Assembly (NCBI GenBank): GCA_039817415.1
Contig: JBCBVV010000023.1
Span: forward strand, 29,744-93,743
DNA length: 64,000 nucleotides
Direction of reading: 5' to 3'
DNA from: JALEFZ01 sp039817415
GTDB taxonomy: Bacteria > Bacteroidota > Bacteroidia > J057
A program made the position numbers and the translations under genes. The notes beneath the pieces were generated by a model. It was not told the origin of the DNA. It searched no databases and was given only the letters and a program-made list of their open reading frames with translations. This document shows positions 25,071 through 34,900 of the stretch, one piece after another (within the stretch, counting starts at the first letter, position 1; every line of letters begins with the position of its first letter).

Positions 25071-27285
25071 TGAGTCCTAATAATGTTGCGACCATATAGG
25101 TGGCCTGCATCCCTCTTTCGTGATTAAATGACGTTTCTTCCAACTTATCTACCGTTTTGCTACTGCCATTTTTAGCTCTGTTTCCAATTTGTCTTCTCTC
25201 TGCTTGGGAGAACCAAGAAAAACTTCTCCTTAAAACTGGAAGATAATCTGTGAAGTCGTCCTCCGTAAGTTGACCCAGCCAATCATCTAGAACATTGAAA
25301 ATCTCATCCTCCAACAGAAGGTAAACGGACCCTCCTGATAAGAAGCCCTCCAACCATCCGGACGAGTAGGAAACATCACGAGCAGTAGATAAGGCTAAAG
25401 AAAGCCGTTGAGCGACATCCTCCGATCCAAAAACCAGATGATCGCTGAGTAACCTACAAGCTTTACCTGAAATAGCCGGGGCAACTCGCTCGGAAGTGGC
25501 AAGGTTCCGTAGCGCTGCATACCATTCTTTGAGGTAGGTCTCATTTTGATAGGTATGGAGAGATTGATTGGCAGTACCTATCCATTTGATTGCTTCAAGG
25601 GATGTTTCTTCATCAATAGAGGTTGATGCATGCCCTAGTCCAATCGTAACTCTAGAAATGATGCTATCTAGCACCCCGTACAAGACACTGACATCAGTAT
25701 TTCGAACGCCACCATACCGCGTAATCTCAACAAGGGGTGTCATGGCCTGAACCAGTTGAAATATATCTCCTGATCTTGCGGCTTGTTTGTCTACCCTTGA
25801 AATGATATGGAAAGCAGCTTCCTTCAAATCTGCTGATAGAACTGTAGAGAGCAGTTTAATGGTCTCTGCCAGTTGCTTGGATTTTTTTGCTTTGGATTTG
25901 GCGAAGGCATTTGAAGCTTGGATAACAGTATTGCCCCAAATACCCATCTCAATGGTCTTGAGGACCCATTGCGGCTTCCAATTGAGAGTCCATTGTTCCT
26001 TAAATGTTCCTAAGCCTGCCACATAGCCCTTTTCTGCCCAACCGATGCCTAGTAGATTGAGGCGGTGGAATAAAAGGGATCTGTTTAGGTCCATTTCTTT
26101 CCGCAAGTCTAGCGTCATCTGTTTGTATTCATCCGATACCTTAAGTCTGAGGCTTTTCTGTAAGCGCTGGAGGTCTTGCTGAAGGGGAACTGCGGGTACT
26201 TCCTCTGGAACGCGTCCCATTTTTTGCCCTACGATCAGTTCTTTTTCCACTAAGTTAAGGAGGCTATGATCTCCGAAGGAAAGGACGGTCTGGGTAGCGT
26301 CATTGAACTCTTCGAGGCCAGGTCTGGCCATGTTTCTGATAGCTGCAAGGTTATCCGCTAGTTTTACTGCCTCAATGACGTGAGCGGTAGAGATATCCAT
26401 CTTGGCTTCCCTAAGGATGCGTGCCACCTTGGTCATCCAGCTTATAGACCGATTTTCCTGACTGATGTTCCAGACATGCTCATACCAACCTGGAGACCAA
26501 ATGCCAGCACCATATCCACTTTCGAAAGACAGCCGATCATATGTCCATGGAATCCATGTACATTCAATGGGGCACTTTTTCAGCCCTTTCATCAATGCCT
26601 TGTCTTGCTTTTTGGGTGGGCGATTTTCTAGCACTGGTGCATGCCACGCTCCACAGATTACGGCTACATCTTCGTAATTAGCTTCGGTTTTATAAAGGAT
26701 GGTTCGCATGAAGGCCTCTCGTAAATCGTCCTTTTCGCGGTTGTATCCCAATCCTGATTCTCTTAACGCTGCCATTCCATGCATGACAGCATCAAAGTGA
26801 TCCTCTGATTCCCCTCCGAGTTCGAAGCGATGTTCCCACCAAGCATCTGTATGATCGAATCCCGCAATCTGAGCCAGGTAATCCAAGGGATAAGGTTCGA
26901 CTTCTTTCGGGCCTTCTGCTTCCTCCTCCTCTTTTGTTTCAGCAGGTACTTCGGGCTGGTCAGCCTCCATCGCTAAATAATGAGTGGTGGGAAGGTCCAT
27001 GAAGGCAACATGGGCATTGTTTCTTAACGCCCAATGGATGGCTTGCCATTCGGGAGAAAAGGCCGCGAAGGGGTAAAAGGAAGCTCTTCCAGGATTCTTC
27101 TTGTCGTACAAAAGCAAGGCAACCGGAGGAAGCATGTCATCTGCCGATACGTGGCTCAACATGTGATTGGCATCTGGAGGACCTTCAATGAGAACGGCAT
27201 CTGGCTTATGGATATCCAAGAAGGCTTTGACCTGCAAAGCAGACCCAGGACCATGATGGCGGATGCCCAAAATGTGTGTGGCCAT
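25054..27285 (-). CDS. DUF5682 family protein
   Basis: The 743-residue protein opens with THILGIRHHGPGSALQVK and then LIEGPPDANHML, the hallmark of DUF5682. The rest is mainly helical, with an acidic Glu-rich insert near residues 115-130 and a long C-terminal helical repeat region. There is no signal peptide. The GIRHHGPGSA and later AVICGAWHAPVL motifs suggest a catalytic or metal-binding core with conserved histidines, similar to TraB/EreA-like folds; that comparison is inference. It sits between the MoxR ATPase gene (6 bases) and the VWA gene (overlap), so it is a core member of the cluster. Confidence 0.88.
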   Translation of the reverse strand: MATHILGIRHHGPGSALQVKAFLDIHKPDAVLIEGPPDANHMLSHVSADDMLPPVALLLYDKKNPGRASFYPFAAFSPEWQAIHWALRNNAHVAFMDLPTTHYLAMEADQPEVPAETKEEEEAEGPKEVEPYPLDYLAQIAGFDHTDAWWEHRFELGGESEDHFDAVMHGMAALRESGLGYNREKDDLREAFMRTILYKTEANYEDVAVICGAWHAPVLENRPPKKQDKALMKGLKKCPIECTWIPWTYDRLSFESGYGAGIWSPGWYEHVWNISQENRSISWMTKVARILREAKMDISTAHVIEAVKLADNLAAIRNMARPGLEEFNDATQTVLSFGDHSLLNLVEKELIVGQKMGRVPEEVPAVPLQQDLQRLQKSLRLKVSDEYKQMTLDLRKEMDLNRSLLFHRLNLLGIGWAEKGYVAGLGTFKEQWTLNWKPQWVLKTIEMGIWGNTVIQASNAFAKSKAKKSKQLAETIKLLSTVLSADLKEAAFHIISRVDKQAARSGDIFQLVQAMTPLVEITRYGGVRNTDVSVLYGVLDSIISRVTIGLGHASTSIDEETSLEAIKWIGTANQSLHTYQNETYLKEWYAALRNLATSERVAPAISGKACRLLSDHLVFGSEDVAQRLSLALSTARDVSYSSGWLEGFLSGGSVYLLLEDEIFNVLDDWLGQLTEDDFTDYLPVLRRSFSWFSQAERRQIGNRAKNGSSKTVDKLEETSFNHERGMQATYMVATLLGLNGQSE

Positions 27286-27291
27286 AGGGGG

Positions 27292-28371
27292 TTAAATTAC
27301 TTCTTTACAGGCGCGATAAATATCTCTCCACTCTTTACGCTTTTTGACGACGGTCTCCAAGTATTCTTCCATGACAACTTTGTCTCTAACCGGGTCTTTG
27401 ATGATCGCACCAATTAGAGAGGATGCAACGTCCTCGGCTTCCATACTTCCACTTCCAAAGTGGCCAGATAGCGCCATGCCAGAGTTGACAACTGAAATCG
27501 CCTCCGCTGTGCTTAATGTTCCAGTAGGAACCTTCAATTTGGTTTTGCCATCCTCTGTAACCCCTGATCTAAGCTCCCTGAAAATGGTAACGATGCGTTG
27601 GATTTCCTTCATGGCAGGGATTTCAGCAGGTAATTGCATGCTTTTCTGCGAAGAGGCTACTCTCGTTTGAACGATATTAATTTCCTCTTCCATCGTTGCG
27701 GGTAAAGGAAGAATGACCGTATTAAAGCGTCTTTTTAAGGCGCCTGACAGCTCATTTACCCCTTTGTCTCGGTTATTAGCTGTTGCGATCAGGTTAAAGC
27801 CTTTAATGGCCTGGACCTCTGTATTTAATTCTGGAATGGGAAGGGTTTTTTCTGACAAGATCGTGATCAAGGTATCCTGAACATCTGCCGTAATCCTTGT
27901 CAATTCCTCAACACGGGCGATGCTTCCACTTTCCATGGCATCCATCAAGGGTGTACGTACAAGAGCTTGCGTTGAGGGACCCTCGGCCAATAATTTTGCA
28001 TAATTCCATCCATAGCGAATCGCCTCCTCACTTGTTCCAGCTGTACCTTGGATAAGTTTCGTCGAATCACCTGAAATGGCAGCTGCTAGGTGTTCTGCTA
28101 CCCAGGATTTTGCTGTTCCGGGAAGCCCATAGAGTAGCAAAGCACGATCTGTCGTCAAAGTTGCCACCGCAATTTCCATCAGGCGTTTGTTGCCGATATA
28201 TTTGGGACTCACCTCAAAGCCATTCTTCAGCTTTCCTCCCAATAAATAGGTAACCACCGAAAAGGGAGACATTTTCCAATTTTCAGGAACATTGTGTGAT
28301 TCTTGTTTTTGGAGCTCTTCCAGTTCCTGTGCAAAGGCTTCTTCTGCATGTTTTCTTAATAAATCTGCCAT
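27292..28371 (-). CDS. MoxR-type AAA+ ATPase
   Basis: The 359-residue AAA+ protein has Walker A GLPGTAKS (82-89), a Walker B/sensor region around GSIARVEELTR and TLITILSEK, and sensor 1 LIATANNRDKG followed by the arginine-finger segment LKRRFN. This is the MoxR layout. MoxR ATPases remodel or load metal into partner proteins, typically through VWA partners such as the one encoded in the same cluster. It lies 4 bases from the DUF5691 gene and 6 bases from the DUF5682 gene, so the cluster is transcribed as one unit. Confidence 0.92.
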   Translation of the reverse strand: MADLLRKHAEEAFAQELEELQKQESHNVPENWKMSPFSVVTYLLGGKLKNGFEVSPKYIGNKRLMEIAVATLTTDRALLLYGLPGTAKSWVAEHLAAAISGDSTKLIQGTAGTSEEAIRYGWNYAKLLAEGPSTQALVRTPLMDAMESGSIARVEELTRITADVQDTLITILSEKTLPIPELNTEVQAIKGFNLIATANNRDKGVNELSGALKRRFNTVILPLPATMEEEINIVQTRVASSQKSMQLPAEIPAMKEIQRIVTIFRELRSGVTEDGKTKLKVPTGTLSTAEAISVVNSGMALSGHFGSGSMEAEDVASSLIGAIIKDPVRDKVVMEEYLETVVKKRKEWRDIYRACKEVI

Positions 28372-28375
28372 GAAT

Positions 28376-29890
28376 TTATGGATTGGTGGTGTTGATCTTT
28401 TGTGTCAATTCAATGTGCCTAAATAATTTCCCCATAGCTTGACGCCAGCTTTCTTTGCGTTCGTCATGTGGAGGAAGATATTTTTTTAGGTTGGGTAATA
28501 CCTCTGGAGAAATCCATTCTGCCAATTGTACCATGCTACCCTGTAAGGCATAATATACCCCTGAGTGCATATACTTGGTCTTCAAACGGAGCAAAACTGA
28601 ATCGCTGAAATAATGATCCCAGGGTTCTGTAATCTTATTCAGCGTATCGAGTTCATGATCCTTGAGCCAGGATATTTTATTGTTTAGGTAAAGTTGTTTG
28701 AGTTGTGAAGGGCTCAATATCTCTAACATAGCTTGGCCATGGGCGAGTAGATCTTTGACACCCTTGGGTGGCTTATCTGCCAATTCGAAGTAAGCCATGG
28801 CCCACTCGTTGTCCGCGTAATTGATGATAGCCTGAATCAGAGCAGGGATATATTTTTGTAAAGATTTATCCTTTGCCAACGTTTTGAGAATGCCTATTGG
28901 CTTGGCATCCAATTGCTGGGAAAGGAGGGCAGGAGGAATGTGCCAGATGAATTGGAAAATCTGATACTCCTGATTGGTGAAGGAATTGTCTAGGCTTTCT
29001 TCGTCTATTCCCAATTGCTTTATGAGTTCAGGAGGTAGATCAATGGGATGAATGAGGATTTTTGGCGAAATGGCATTCAGTCCTTGGCTATCTTTTTCGA
29101 AAATCTTTTGACAAGTTTCTTTGATGAACTCATAAGAGGAAGTTCCAGGAATTTTCGTCCATGAAATCGTCGCATGATGTTGGACTACTTTGCTTCTATC
29201 CTTGAGAGCGGATTCAATAAGAGGCAAATGTTCTGCGCTAAAGTAAGGTGTTATTCTTTCAAAAAACCATGCCCGCTCTTTGGCGCTTAGGCTACTAGCT
29301 GCTGCTGTGTATTTGTCAATGGCAAGTTGGGGCGAGATAGTTAGGAAGCTTTGAAAGGCTTGTTGCCTGATGGAGAATGAACCAAATTCCCAGCTTTCTT
29401 CCAGCGGCGTGATCATTTTGCGCCATCGGCTATCTTGTTGGGCAAGCCACTTTCCTCTCTTTCCAATAGCCTGCTGGACATAGAATATAAGTTCCTTGTT
29501 TTTGTGTCCTGAGGAGAGGATAGAAGGAATCTGGTGGGGAAGACAGACTTTATTCGCTTGGGTCAGTTTTTTCAACCAGCTTTTGAGGAGAAAAAGCGTC
29601 CCTTCCCTTTCAATTTGGTGATAGAGATCTGCATAGGGATGCGATGCATAGGCAAGTTTCTCCTCTTCTGCTTTTGTCGTGGCTTTGGTAAACTGGGGAG
29701 CTTGGCTTCCCGCTTTGATATAGGGTAGAGCCAATGACATGATATGAAGAAGTTCTTCTTCCCTTGAGTTCGAGGCATTCCCTTGAAGCATTTCCGCTAA
29801 TTCCTTGGGAAGGGCAGCTTTGAGATCGTCCAGGTTGGCCCGCGCACTGCCTAGCATCATGCTTTTGCTTAATTTATGAGATAGTGGCAT
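28376..29890 (-). CDS. DUF5691 family protein
   Basis: I place the start at the ATG at 29890 (MPLSHKLSKSMMLG). The frame is open further upstream but would overlap the SWIM gene by more than 100 bases. The protein is about 505 residues and almost wholly helical, with HEAT-like repeats (LIQAIINYADNEW, LLAHGQAMLEIL) and no membrane segment. DUF5691 proteins recur next to SWIM, MoxR, DUF5682 and VWA genes. It is probably a scaffold or adaptor of the complex; that is inference. It overlaps the end of the SWIM gene by 17 bases. Confidence 0.82.
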   Translation of the reverse strand: MPLSHKLSKSMMLGSARANLDDLKAALPKELAEMLQGNASNSREEELLHIMSLALPYIKAGSQAPQFTKATTKAEEEKLAYASHPYADLYHQIEREGTLFLLKSWLKKLTQANKVCLPHQIPSILSSGHKNKELIFYVQQAIGKRGKWLAQQDSRWRKMITPLEESWEFGSFSIRQQAFQSFLTISPQLAIDKYTAAASSLSAKERAWFFERITPYFSAEHLPLIESALKDRSKVVQHHATISWTKIPGTSSYEFIKETCQKIFEKDSQGLNAISPKILIHPIDLPPELIKQLGIDEESLDNSFTNQEYQIFQFIWHIPPALLSQQLDAKPIGILKTLAKDKSLQKYIPALIQAIINYADNEWAMAYFELADKPPKGVKDLLAHGQAMLEILSPSQLKQLYLNNKISWLKDHELDTLNKITEPWDHYFSDSVLLRLKTKYMHSGVYYALQGSMVQLAEWISPEVLPNLKKYLPPHDERKESWRQAMGKLFRHIELTQKINTTNP

Positions 29891-31190
29891 GATTAAAATA
29901 TTGGTATCTACCATTGACCATGATGCCAAATGGACGAAATGTGTTAAAACTTGAAATTCCAGCCAGGGTAATGGGATGGCCACCACTTACTGCCATGATT
30001 TGCCAACGGTCTTCATCAGAGCATTGAATCTCCATGACGGCCTTATGGGCATCAAGAAGTAGAAATTTTTCTTCCTCCCAAATCGGTAGGATGCCTTCCA
30101 TGACACATGGAATGTGATGTTGCCAGGGTTGCTGAGCCAGAACCTTGGTGAGCTCAGCCTGAAGATGGTCAATTGTTCGAAATCCTTCCAGCTTTGTAAT
30201 AGGAAGTGTCATGATCCCTTCTTTCAGCTCAGCTCTACTGAGAAGCGTATGGTGATAAAATGACAAGCTTCCTTCCACTTCTGTTCCAGGCAACAGGGTA
30301 AGGCTTCTCATTTGTCCCGGAACAAGGAATTGCAGCATAAAGCACCTTTTCCCACTCTCTTTTCCTTTGATCCAATATTTTTGAACAGTGATTCTACCAT
30401 CTTCATATTCCTCCATACCTAGAATTTGCCATTTGTCTTGCAGGCCTTCTTTGGCAAGAACCTCTTCTTTTTTAGTAGTCCAGCCTATGAGCGTTTTGAC
30501 TTCCTCTTGTACGGGTTGGGGCAGATTTTCAAGGCTAGGATATGCGGTGCTAAGGGTCCAGATTTCGGACAATTTTTCCATTGCCTGCAATTGCCAGCCG
30601 CTTTCCTGATAGTTAATTTGTTGTAGACCTCTGATCCGTGCAGCCATACCAGAAGCTTGTGCATCAACCATTCTGGCAGCCATGCGCTCAAAATAAGCAG
30701 GATTTTGAGCCGGAAGTTGAGCGAGGCCATTGCGAACCGCATCTTGGGTCCATTGTCGAAGCTCTTGTAGACCATCCAGAATTTTTTCTTCTCTCTTGGC
30801 TTTTCTTTTTGCTTGTGCTGTTGGATCTGCTTGTTTGACTTCTTTTTGCTGCTTTTTCTCTGCTCGTTGACCTCTTTGGTCAAGCCAAGAACTTACCCAT
30901 TCTGGCTCTTCAGTTGTTTCAAATTTACCTACCTCCTTGGCATAGACTAGCAAAAGGGCAAGCCCGTGTTTACAAGGAAATTTTCGGCTTGGACAAGTAC
31001 ATTTGAAGGCCATATCCTTCAAATCTATCCTCGTTTGGTAGGGATTTTTTCCACTGCCTTTGATTTCTCCCCAAATGGCACGATCTGACCTTTCCAGCCT
31101 GCTCCACTTGGAGGACAAGGCTAGCTTTTGGCCCGCTTTTATGGAGGAAGCGTCGGGGGCAAGGCTTAGTACCTGTTGTTCTGTCAACAT
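29874..31190 (-). CDS. SWIM zinc-finger protein heading the MoxR-VWA cluster
   Basis: The 438-residue protein carries one SWIM zinc finger with the C-x-C-x6-C-x-H ligands at C64, C66, C73 and H75 (CTCPSRKFPCKHG). A Lys/Glu/Gln-rich coiled stretch (about 105-140) and a long C-terminal region of mixed strands and helices follow. SWIM fingers bind nucleic acids or proteins. It is the first gene of the minus-strand run SWIM, DUF5691, MoxR, DUF5682, VWA, GNAT, whose genes overlap or lie within a few bases. E. coli yehQ in the yehLMPQ locus has a similar finger, and that comparison is from memory. Confidence 0.88.
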   Translation of the reverse strand: MLTEQQVLSLAPDASSIKAGQKLALSSKWSRLERSDRAIWGEIKGSGKNPYQTRIDLKDMAFKCTCPSRKFPCKHGLALLLVYAKEVGKFETTEEPEWVSSWLDQRGQRAEKKQQKEVKQADPTAQAKRKAKREEKILDGLQELRQWTQDAVRNGLAQLPAQNPAYFERMAARMVDAQASGMAARIRGLQQINYQESGWQLQAMEKLSEIWTLSTAYPSLENLPQPVQEEVKTLIGWTTKKEEVLAKEGLQDKWQILGMEEYEDGRITVQKYWIKGKESGKRCFMLQFLVPGQMRSLTLLPGTEVEGSLSFYHHTLLSRAELKEGIMTLPITKLEGFRTIDHLQAELTKVLAQQPWQHHIPCVMEGILPIWEEEKFLLLDAHKAVMEIQCSDEDRWQIMAVSGGHPITLAGISSFNTFRPFGIMVNGRYQYFNHATIS

Positions 31191-31485
31191 AGGTTGGAAG
31201 ATAGTTGGAGTTGCGGATTAAGAGGGAAGATAGTCATAGTTTTTTGTGCGCATACACCAAAGTGATAGTTGTGCAAATTCTAGGACGAAAACTGATCAGA
31301 GAAAACAAAGAGATGATGCGCTTTTTCATGAGAGGAGTAGTTAGTATAAATAAGTATGACCTTTTCTACGTTAAGGTTGAAAGTATGTTGTAAATATAGA
31401 TAAAAAATTAATTAAAAAGTTGAATAAATGATATTTTTGAATCCGATTATGGATGTTAAAGTTGAATATTGGATTGTTTTGCAAA
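31191..31485. other. Gene-free AT-rich stretch before the SWIM cluster
   Basis: No convincing gene is present. It must hold the promoter of the SWIM cluster on the minus strand, but I find no clear consensus. Confidence 0.4.
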
Positions 31486-31522
31486 AATAATAGCCTGCAT
31501 CTCTTCGATGCAGGCTATTATT
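31486..31522 (-). terminator. Intrinsic terminator after the small membrane protein gene
   Basis: A perfect 15-base-pair inverted repeat (AATAATAGCCTGCAT with ATGCAGGCTATTATT, 7-base loop) is followed on the minus strand by a T-rich run. It ends the 31547-31918 transcript and separates it from the SWIM cluster. Confidence 0.9.
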
Positions 31523-31546
31523 CTACTTAGGGAGGTATTATTCGTA

Positions 31547-31918
31547 CTAGGAAACCAGAGTCAGGGCATAGATGAATGAGAAAATAGCAGATACAATTCC
31601 AAACCAGCCTATCCATATCAAGACCCGACCAATAAACTGAATCAATCTATGTGTTCCATATTTGACCATTTTATCTCTAGCTACACGATTAGGAGCTTCT
31701 TCTGAACGGAAAATAGTCCAAACCTCTCCCACCGAATAGTTAGGATACAATCTATCATCCGAATCAATGTCCTCTTTGATAAAGGAAAAATACTCACTGA
31801 GGTACAACAGAAGCCATCTATGTCTAACAATCAGCCAGCCTAAGAGAATGGGTAGAAAAGACTGTAAAATGGCAGCGATCATCGCTCCAAAGGCGAATCC
31901 AGCAACAGGTTCTTGCAT
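31547..31918 (-). CDS. Small inner-membrane protein with two helices
   Basis: The 123-residue protein has hydrophobic helices at about residues 5-35 and 92-118, and between them a charged loop with acidic patches (KEDIDSDDRLYPN). I recognise no family. It is encoded 80 bases downstream of the giant DUF3686 ATPase on the same strand and ends in a strong terminator, so the two are probably co-transcribed. It may tether or respond to that ATPase, which is inference. Confidence 0.65.
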   Translation of the reverse strand: MQEPVAGFAFGAMIAAILQSFLPILLGWLIVRHRWLLLYLSEYFSFIKEDIDSDDRLYPNYSVGEVWTIFRSEEAPNRVARDKMVKYGTHRLIQFIGRVLIWIGWFGIVSAIFSFIYALTLVS

Positions 31919-31999
31919 ATATATGTGTGTTAGAGGTTATGCTATATAAGTCCTAAAAGATTAATGTGAGATCAAGTCTAGTAGCGCAAAAGTTCAGGT

Positions 32000-34900
32000 T
32001 TATTTGTCAATTCCCTTCTCCAATACTTCTCGAATGGCTTTTAACCCATCGGTAAAGGCACCCATCTCTTTGACAAGCTGGGCCATGCGATCTGCTGATA
32101 AATTTCGCTGTTGCATGTAAAAGGAGGTGATTTCCTCCCATCTTTCCTGATCTGCTTTTTCTGCAAAGCCATTCATCATTTTAAACTTGAGCAAATTAGC
32201 TTCTGCCCCATTTGTCAGTGTCTGAGCCTCACTTTCATAGTGTGAGAGAATGAGGGTAGATATTTCCTCATCATTCATAAGGGCCTGTACTTTTTCAGCC
32301 AGGCGGTTCATGTTTCGGTAAGAACCCTGCAATTTAAAAGGGGGTTCTGTTCTGAACTCATCCTGTTGGGCAGCTGAAGCAATGTATCCTTGGTTGACTT
32401 GGAGGATCACATCACGAATGCGCAACATTTTTTTCAACACTTCTACATACTCCTGTTGTTCCTCCGCGGCAAAGTGTGTTTCCATATCAATGCCCTCTTG
32501 GCTTCCTGTTTCGGCGATTTTGACCAACTGGAGGATATCATGTTGAGGGCGTGTAGACAATCGATGGAGGACTGGATTGGAGGTAAGCGAGTTTTCGATA
32601 TAGCTCAATTTGAACAAATCATCACTTCCTCCAAGAATATCACCTAAGTTGTAGGTGTCTGCACGGTTGGCTAACATATCTGGAATCTGAAACTTCTCTC
32701 CCGATTCTGTGTAGGGGTTACCTGCCATCACCACAGCTACTTTCTTTCCTCTAAGATCGTAGGTTCTCGTTTTGCCTTTGTAAACTCCTTCAATCTTTCT
32801 TTGAGCATCACAAAGGGAAATGAATTTTTGCAAAAATTCTGGGTTACAATGCTGAATATCGTCCAAATAGATCAGCACATTGTCTCCCATCTCCAAGGAA
32901 AGATTGAGCTTCTCCAATTCCTCTCTTGCGGCTGCATTGGGAGCTTCAGAGGGATCGAGACTCGTTACATGGTGTCCAATGGCAGGACCGTTGATCTTCA
33001 TAAAGATCAATCCTAGGCGATTGGCAATGTATTCCATGAGGGTTGTCTTACCATAACCGGGAGGAGAGATCAGCAGCAACATCCCTTGTCGGTCGGTTCT
33101 GGTATTTTCTCCTACTGTCCCTAATTGTTTGGCGAGGTTGTCTCCAATCAAAGGAAGGTAGACTTTGTCAATCAATTGGTTTCTGACAAAGGAGGTCAAT
33201 ACCCTTGGCTTAAATTCCTCCAATTTCAATTCCTCTCTGAAGGATTCCGTTAGGTCTTTTTTGAGCTGGGTGAATTCCCTGAATTGAGGCTGGACGTGGG
33301 AAGCAAAATGCGCGAGCCTGTGCATGAAGGCATGGTAATCCTGCTCATATGTACCATTTTCCAATAAGGGATGTTCTCCCATGAGTCCTTCAAGCTTAAT
33401 GGTCGTTCCAATTTGCTTTACCTTTTTTGGGTGATGAGCTTGAAGGAGAAGGAGGGTAGCCGTTTCTTGCATACTTTGCTCAGAAGGCCTGGCCGTCCCA
33501 TTGTGGGAAGCGTAGGCCATTAACCAATGCATAATCAACTCAAATTGTTCCACTGGCATATCTTCCAAGTCGGAGATAGACTGATGGAGTTGAGCTTCCA
33601 GTTTATTTTTCTTGATATGTTGGCCAAAGGAATTGAATAAGGTATCCGCCTCCTGGCTGATGACAAAGTCCTCGCTCTTCGCCAACTGGTCGAAAAGATA
33701 ATGAGCGCTTTGATGGACAAGATTCGTTTCAAAAATCTCATGGATAAAGGTTCCAGCCTGCATGGATTCTATCAACTCCTCTATCATCGCATCAAATCTT
33801 CCACTTTTGGGGAAGGCCTTTAGAATCACACTAGCGGAATGAATACGCTTTTTCCAGCCTTCCCTTTCCTCCTTTGAAAGGCTTTTCTGCCAGAAAAATT
33901 GAGCCTTTGCCCTGACATGAGGGGGATATCTCAACAGGCCTGCTTCTGTTTCGATGTCTTCAAGTGCTTGCCAAATACGGGCGGCATCTTGGTCGTGAAT
34001 TCCTTTCGAATATCCTTCTGCGAAGCGCTGTTGCATAAATTGCTGGACCAACTTGGGTTTGTCCTCACCCTCTATATCAGATTGGAGCAGGAGGTAGGCC
34101 AGATATTCAGCGCGATATACCTCCTGATTTTCAGAAGGGACAGACATATTCCATACAGGACGTGTTTGCTCGAACTGTTCATCTTCTATTTTCTCAAAGA
34201 AGGAAGTACCCGTCAAGTGGTAGTACATATCCTCTTCTCGTGGCACTACCGTTAAGTCCAGACTTTGTGTCGCAACGGAGAAAGCATGTCTTCCCAGGCG
34301 AATGACGTTTTCGCCATCTACAAATAATTCTTTTCTGTCTTTCAACTGGCGAATGGCGTCCTCTTGAAGGGTTTTAAGGCGAGATTGGATGTCGCCCGCC
34401 TTAATGGGATCTTCCATTTCTTCCAACTGAGAAACAATGTCTCTCACTTTGGAAATCATGAGGTCAGCAGCGAAATAAGAATTGATTTCAGACAGCTCTT
34501 GAATGTTCCCAACGCGATTTTGGATGCCTTTCAGGATACGATCAGCCGCATTCATCAAAGATTGCGCACGCTTATTTCTCCTTTCTAACAAGGAAAGCTT
34601 CCTGGTTTCAAAGGCTTGATAGATATTTTCCCTTTTGTCGGATAATTCCAGTACAAAGGCTTCATAGTCAGCGAATTTTCCTTCGAGTTCTTCCAGCTGA
34701 ACCATCAGTTTGGTCAGGTATTCATCACACTTTTGAGGAGTATCGCAAAGGTCAAGGAAGTTGATTAGCCCTTGGTCCAATAGTCGAACTTGTGCATTAA
34801 ATTCCCCCGCAGCTTCTGTTCCTCTCAGTTCTTTTCTCCTCTTCTTTAAGCTGGCCCTAAGGTTGTTGAGTTGGGCGTAAATTTGGGAAATGTTGTCAAT

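Noticed and set aside
31205..31393. A 62-codon reading frame upstream of the SWIM gene
   Set aside because: It has no recognisable domain, no signal or motif, and lies in AT-rich sequence that should hold the promoter of the SWIM cluster.
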